From Tigriopus japonicus (Eukaryota > Arthropoda > Copepoda > Harpacticoida > Harpacticidae), in assembly GCA_010645155.1 (NCBI GenBank), contig JAAGOF010000062.1, positions 268,405-332,404 of the forward strand: DNA of 64,000 nt, written 5' to 3'. Of the stretch, positions 58,334-64,000 are shown piece after piece (the stretch's first letter is position 1; each line of letters starts with the position of its first letter). The notes below the pieces were generated by a model, which did no database searches, had not been told where the DNA came from, and was given only the letters and a program-made list of their open reading frames with translations. The position numbers and the translations under genes were made by a program.

Positions 58334-58699
58334 CAGGGTCGGTGGACCAAGTGTGGACCCCACAAAATATCCATAAAATTGAGATCTCCGTTATTTTTCA
58401 AATTATGCTTCAGAATCAAAAAAGAATAAACGCGCAGAAATTAATAAAGGTATTTGCCCAATTGGTGCCCTTGAGTATGGGCGACGGTGAGGTAAGTGGG
58501 ATAGTAGTTGACCCAATGGCTTGATCTCGTCCCTCAATGAGAGGATAGATTTTAAGGTTGGAATGGTTTGTTTAACATCCCACCTAGTTTCAATTTTAAA
58601 GGTTAGTCAAATAAAGAAGTTTTGGAGCTCAATAAATCTTGAAATTAAGACTGTTGACGTACTAAAATCACCAAAGTCTACTTTTGGCCGCTGACCCTG
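58334..58699 (+). mobile_element. CAGGGTC-type MITE, copy B
   Basis: Starts CAGGGTCGGTGGACCAAG and ends AAAGTCTACTTTTGGCCGCTGACCCTG, close to copy A at 45172-45530 in ends, length (366 against 359 bp) and order of interior blocks. The inverted termini are of the form CAGGGTCRGYGGMCCAA. Target duplications are not evident at either copy. Confidence 0.72.
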
Positions 58700-61600
58700 T
58701 TCAGGTCCTAAAGAACAGGAACTGTCCTCCAAATTTGGCCACCCAACCGTAAACGAAGTCGTTGTCTGAATATAGAACCAAATTTTGCACGGAAACCCAA
58801 TATCAACTAAACCCAATTCACTCTGGCCAGACTTTGTTTACTTGTTCCCTCCCCTAGCAATAATTCTTCACTTCTACTTTGACATCAAGTCCGACCTTTA
58901 CTTGCGTTGACTTCTAAGATCAGATTCTTTCGAATTTGCGAGGCCTTTCTTGTCCGAAAAGAGCCGGAAATAGCAGGTCAACGCCAAGGTGCCCCTGGAA
59001 TTGCATGAATGAAGATGTTCTTTTTATTCAAGACACGTGTAGATCGACGTGGGGAATGGGGATTCGGCAAATTCTTCTCCATTCGGCAAAAAGAGTAAGA
59101 CCAACCAATGGAAAGAGCAGAAATAATTCAATGACATTCTTTTGAGTCTTCTCGCAGTCGACATTCCTGTAGAGGACATAAGGTAACGAGAGCTAGTCGA
59201 AAACGACGTACCACAAAACTTGGATTGAAGATTTCCTCGTATTGAATTTAAATTGGTTTCCACTACTACTACTGCTGACTGCACTTTCGTGGTCATGGTC
59301 TTGGATTCGAGTTGAGTGTTCATTTTTCCTTACATAGATAGAGACTTCGGTAGCCTACCTGGGAAAGACTGGCCAGACAGACACATCAATTTTGGGACCT
59401 GCTCCAATTTTTTTTGTCTTTCAATTTCTTCATTGAAATAATACTCAGTTTTCATGGCGGAACAGAAACAGGACGATACCTATTTTTAAAACATTTGAAG
59501 ACCTGAGTGTGTGTTAATAATTTGCCAGATGGAAGAATGTGTTAATGCACCTGGAAAAAAATACTTGACTCTTTTTAAGACATTTGTCACTCGGTCTGAC
59601 TTTCCATTTTTTCTGCTTAAATTCCCTGAGTCAGGACAACAAATCTTTTCATCTTTTTATGACCACTTAAAATGAGGGAAGACTTTTTTCTCGAGATCCT
59701 TCTCGTCAAGTTCAGCTTAAAAATTGAGCCTCTGGACATCAAAGGAACTTTCGAGGTAGCAGGCCGACTTTGAAGGCTTAAAAGCCGACAGAGTTGACTC
59801 GTTGATGCTTAGTACAGTCGACCATGAAGGCTTCAAGTCCTGGTATGTTCCTAAATGGGCAATCTGTTGGTGACATTTGGACCATCCAAAGTATTCTTGG
59901 AGGTCGGGGAAAACGGTTTGCAGTTTTATACCATCAATCGGAACTCGCACAATGTGCTTAGAGACAAAAAGAATCATTGCAAATCAACTAAAGCTTTCCA
60001 CTTGGAGCCAGATGTAATATGCCAGAGATGGATGTGCTATTCAGTTTCGGAGAAAAGAGGATTAGCCAAGATCACTTGAACTTTCCTGCTTTTTCCCCAC
60101 GGTGAAACAAAATTGTGCCAGATGGATTCAAAGTGTACCAAAAAAGCACTTTGGCAAATTGAAATCTATTGTCGTGCCTTTCATTCGTTCACATTTGGTT
60201 TATACGGGAGATCTTCACGATGGGAAGCGGTTTTCTCTTGGATCATTGGGTAGAATGTCATCTCTATTTGTGGAGTGCCAATTACTTACACGGAAAGAAC
60301 ACTCATAGAAGCCCTTCACGTGTATTTGTAAGTTCCAAGATTGGGCTGGCATTGTGCCATCTTTCCTTTAAGAGCCCAACTATTGGTTCCATAATGCTTG
60401 ATGAGGGAAAGCCTAATCAAGAAATGACATTTTCTAGATAAAATTAGAATCTAACACGAATTGGGAAGAGATAGTTTACTGGTGCTAAAAACATCAATGC
60501 TCAACTATGAATGTTTAATCAACTCTAAAAATGCATTTCCCTTCCACTAGTAACCAAGGCACTAACAAATGCGTCACTAATGTCGAGAGAAAATGAATGC
60601 ATCAAGACCTGCTTGAGAATTTCAAACAAGGTTTGGGATCACGGAATCGTGTTGGACCATAATTGTATCACATTATGAGTAACACTTTCATGAACACTAG
60701 ATCTTGGAGCGTCCCTCATACTTCTTGAGATTACCCTCGCATCTAAAAATAATGCAATACGCAATACATTTGGTTGAAGAACACTGACTAAAAGAAAAGG
60801 TCTTTTCAAATTCATTCCCCAAGGACAATCAACTTATTTCGTCGAGCTGAAATTGCGAGCCCTAAATGCTCAAGAAGGGGCATGTTTGGCATGCAAAAAT
60901 GAGTCTTGATCTGGATAAATGAAGTAAATTGCCTATATAAATGTGGCCAAACGGCCTTGCATTCGAGTAAGGAGTGACGATAATCTTTCACGATCAGGAT
61001 AATCTTTGGCTTGGTCGGATTATAGTAAGGCCAAGGTCAATAGAAATGAATAATTTAAAGCAAGAAAAAGGAAAAATCCTTAATTTTTCCTTTAAATCAG
61101 GAAAAAGGATGAAAGTGGGTGAGTGGCAGTAACAAATATCGTCAGAGCTTGAAATATTGGATTTGGGGTTGGTGAAAATAAAAAGTCAGAAACCGATTTT
61201 TCCCCATGTTTTGAACGGTAGAAATGGGAATTTAATTCAGATCCTGGTCTAAGCCATTCGTTGTGAGAAGTTTAGGCAAAGAAGCAAAAAACCGTTTCAG
61301 AACATGGGACACTTTTTCAACTGAGTTAATTGAATATTCACTTCAAACCGTTTATTTCCACAAAATGGAGGACTTATTCAACGAACCTACAGATTAAAAC
61401 GGAAGTACTTCCAAAACCATTTCGACGCACCTTGATAAAAACATTCATGAATCATTGAAATCCCAGTTTTATTCTACATTTTCAAAATATATCTGGTATG
61501 GTATTAGAATGTTATTTGTTGAATGATATACCTCCAATTCCCAGTATGTTAAACATATCACAAACGAACTGATGCATGAAGAAATATTTCCTATTTGTAG

Positions 61601-63479
61601 CTTCATTGTATTTTTGTTTGTTTTAATAATAAACATGCGTATGATGGTCCTTTTTCCTCTTGCATTCTACAGTAATTTTCCACACCGAAACACTTGAAAT
61701 ATGTAATCCGAGGAATACCTAGCTTGAATGTTCCAGTGTTCCAAATTAGATTTCTCATTGCCTCCTTTTCATCTTGGGCGTTTCAACCAAGCCGAGTTTC
61801 GAAGTCAAAAAGCTTCTCCTTTGTCTTGTGTTGATGCTCTCGTGGTTGCACCAAAAAAGGCTTCTTCTCATGGCACACGAGGTTAAGATTCCATCAAGAA
61901 AAAGACGCCATTTGCTAGATACACAGCATGGGTTCACGATACGTTTAGTGCATCCCCGACTATTGAATGAATATAAATCAAACATGTGGGTATTGAATGT
62001 AAGTTAATAACTTTCTGAGAACGGAAGCCAGTCGTACATTAACTAATATATTAGTTTCTTAGGGAAGTTATATTTGTTCTTTTACTTTTACAATCCCTGT
62101 GACGCATTTGATAAGTCCGTCCTGGATCAACTGGAAGACCCGAACAGACCGATTCCTAGTCGAGACAAATCTTTTTACATCATACGCAAACCATACCGGT
62201 TGATGATAAATTAGCTAGTCGTTCTTATATAAATATCATTTTTAAACCAGACAAGTGAGTTGAAGGTTATCTTCCCATAACATTGCTAGAATTTCACGTG
62301 GGGAAATGTAACATTTATCGCTGGGCGTAAATAGCACGCAAGTCTCACAGAGGACGACATTTTAAATCTCACGCGCTTTCTTGCCGGTCTTAGTGGTTCT
62401 CTACAAGTGTGAAATATGAAGAGGAGAAGTGATTTGAAAAAGTGATGAAATGGTTTCAAGTAGATTATAAGGTCATAGGATGTGGGTGTCGGTTACAAAA
62501 AATTTAGGGATAAATATTCGAATTCTCTTTATGAAATCGATCCCCCAGGGCTTCTCTGTTTAGATTCAACTGTAAGGCCCCTAGTTTCTAGTTTAGCTAT
62601 TTCGGTGCAGCCTTTTGTGGAAGTGTTCGGTTCATGCACGGATTAAGTAAGTGCCCGCTTGTTCGGAAGTTCCACGTCAATAAATCAAAACCAGCAAAGG
62701 GCATGGGAACAGATGGAAGACGGAAGACATCGCCTTTCTTGTTTGGGCTTGCCTTGCGTGTCCTAAAGCATTTGACATTGGGGGAGGCTAAACGATTTCC
62801 ATTCTGGGCTCTACTTACTCCAGCGTTGCTCTTTTGGGCGTATGACAAATTGATGTGAGAAGAAATCAAATAACAGCCTCCACTCAACTCAAGATATTCA
62901 TCTATTCCACAAAGTAACAAAGCACACAATGTTAACTCAGAGCAGGGAACCATCTCTTGAGAGAGTGCTTTCTTTCCGTTCTCTCAAGGAGTTATGGCTT
63001 AAAAAAGTAAACAAATGAGAGTTGAAAAGCAGAAGGTGATGTTGGAGCCTGTGCTCTCAGATTTGGGTAATACTACCAAATCTAGGTAATTTTTGGCCCC
63101 CTTTTGGTATAAAAATTTGTCAATTGGTAAATTAACAGAACACCTAAATTTTGTTCATACAGGGTAAAATTTTGCGAAAAAAGTCTGAAAAGTTTACTGT
63201 GGTTTGAATTTTCAGTGCTGCCATTTTATGGAACTCTGAGCACATCCCTACAGTGCCTCCAGATATATGAGGAGAAAAAGCGCAATTTCCAACAAAGACA
63301 AAGACTCGGTAGGCGCAGTTCAAAAAATAGGCCAAAAAGTAGGCGCAAACAAGCCCCAAAAAGTGAAAGATTAGCGCAAAAATGCTAGCAAGATATGGAG
63401 ACTCTTCATCCATGGGAGGATTGTCTTTGCATCAGCTCACATCAAGAAGAAATACTGCATGAGTAGCTTGTAAACGCTA
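58700..63479. other. No recognised gene
   Basis: Open frames on both strands at 59024-59323, 59717-60441, 61755-62007 and 62597-62953 were examined and resemble no family. The 62.6-62.95 kb stretch is GC-richer and open on both strands, but again without a motif. The segment 63240-63370 contains loosely repeated TAGGCGCAAA-like units. Confidence 0.45.
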
Positions 63480-63740
63480 AGGCATATTGGCAAGTGTAAT
63501 CCAACACACAAAATTTTAGAGTTGATCAGTTGTCAGCTGTGAACAGTATTTCATGTTTTGATTTCAACAAGCTGACCGCACATAAATGCATTTGAACTTG
63601 ACCTCGTCTCAGTCATAGTCAAGAAGAGCTGGATGAAAGTAGTTTTTTGAAAGCAGAGAATATAAACCCTTAGCTTTTGCAAGCTGCCTGTTATTGACAA
63701 TTTCTCCTTGTCATGATACTGTCACTCAATAAGCTGATGC
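63480..63740. repeat. Diverged dispersed repeat, copy 2
   Basis: Second copy of the element described at 36955-37215, same orientation, recognisable from TCAGTTGTCAGCTGTGAAC, TGACCGC, AGTCAAGAAGAGCTGGATG, GTTTTTTGAAAGC, CCCTTAGCTTTTGCAAGCTGC and TGTCACTCAATAAGCTGATGC. Confidence 0.55.
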
Positions 63741-63830
63741 GCCCATAGCTCGCTTCTGGTGGACTGCGATGACAGCTTCACATTTAATCATCTTTGCTCC
63801 CATTCACGAGAATGTGTTATATTTTATAAG

Positions 63831-63943
63831 AGCTATTATTGTTATTTTGCAGGAGCTGTTATAATATTTTACAAAGTTGTTATTGATATTTTACAGAAGC
63901 TGTTATTGATATTTTACAGGAGCTGTTATTGATATTTTAAAGA
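63831..63943. repeat. 23 bp tandem repeat, five units
   Basis: Units starting AGCTGTTATTGATATTTTAC occur at 63831, 63854, 63875, 63898 and 63921; four are 23 bp and one is 21 bp. The last two complete units are nearly identical and the first two more diverged. Confidence 0.85.
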
Positions 63944-63957
63944 ATTTGTATACAATT

Positions 63958-64000
63958 ATTCAGCTCAATTGAACAATGGAGTTAAAAGTTATGCATCTTG
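63958..64000 (+). mobile_element. SINE body fragment running off the window (copy 5)
   Basis: ATTCAGCTCAATTGAACAATGGAG...AAAAGTTATGC matches the 3' part of the SINE body at 11645-11690 (TTCAGCTCAATCGAACGTCGGAG...AAAAGTTATGC). It starts just after the tandem repeat and continues past the end of the window, where the hinge would be expected. Confidence 0.6.

Noticed and set aside
62597..62953. 118-codon minus-strand frame, also open on plus
   Set aside because: Open on both strands without a motif or splice context; GC-richer composition alone can explain the length.

Overview
The window is animal nuclear DNA, AT-rich, with GT-AG introns. Introns inside compact genes are short, about 60-160 nt (for example 2696-2760 and 3804-3863). 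Protein style, intron size and the abundance of tRNA-derived SINEs and MITE-like elements suggest an arthropod, perhaps a copepod crustacean; that assignment is inference. All recognisable genes lie in the first 9.6 kb on the + strand. The remaining 54 kb is gene-poor and full of repeats.

Genes: (1) 1314-1967 holds the last three coding exons of the AMP-activated protein kinase catalytic subunit alpha; its 5' exons lie upstream of the window. (2) 2461-9593 is a six-exon gene for a 334-residue HSDL1-type (inactive hydroxysteroid dehydrogenase-like) SDR protein, whose exon phases all join cleanly. (3) Inside its 2.7 kb second intron, on the same strand, sits a complete five-exon M17 leucyl aminopeptidase-type gene (3328-5341) with its own poly(A) signal. 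This nested arrangement is the main structural surprise. The three products act in energy sensing, lipid/steroid-type SDR biology and peptide turnover, and nothing in the sequence joins them in one pathway.

From 9.6 to 64 kb I find no convincing host gene. I do find three tRNA-derived SINE heads; a dense group of long foldback (palindromic) elements at 16.6-19.4 kb, one of which is two inverted copies of a SINE body sharing a conserved hairpin hinge; a nearly perfect ~200 bp hairpin at 51.3 kb; two hAT-type MITEs with 8 bp target duplications (32.6 and 41.9 kb); several two- or three-copy MITE families (CACGGTG, CAGGGTC, GGACAGGAA ends); a 580 bp local duplication (14.0 and 15.7 kb); a 13 bp minisatellite (11.9 kb); and a 23 bp tandem repeat near the right end. 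Weak coding relics (a possible ionotropic-receptor fragment at 24.5 kb and a possible transposase helix-turn-helix at 39.6 kb) are reported at low confidence. No CRISPR, operon or bacterial feature is present.
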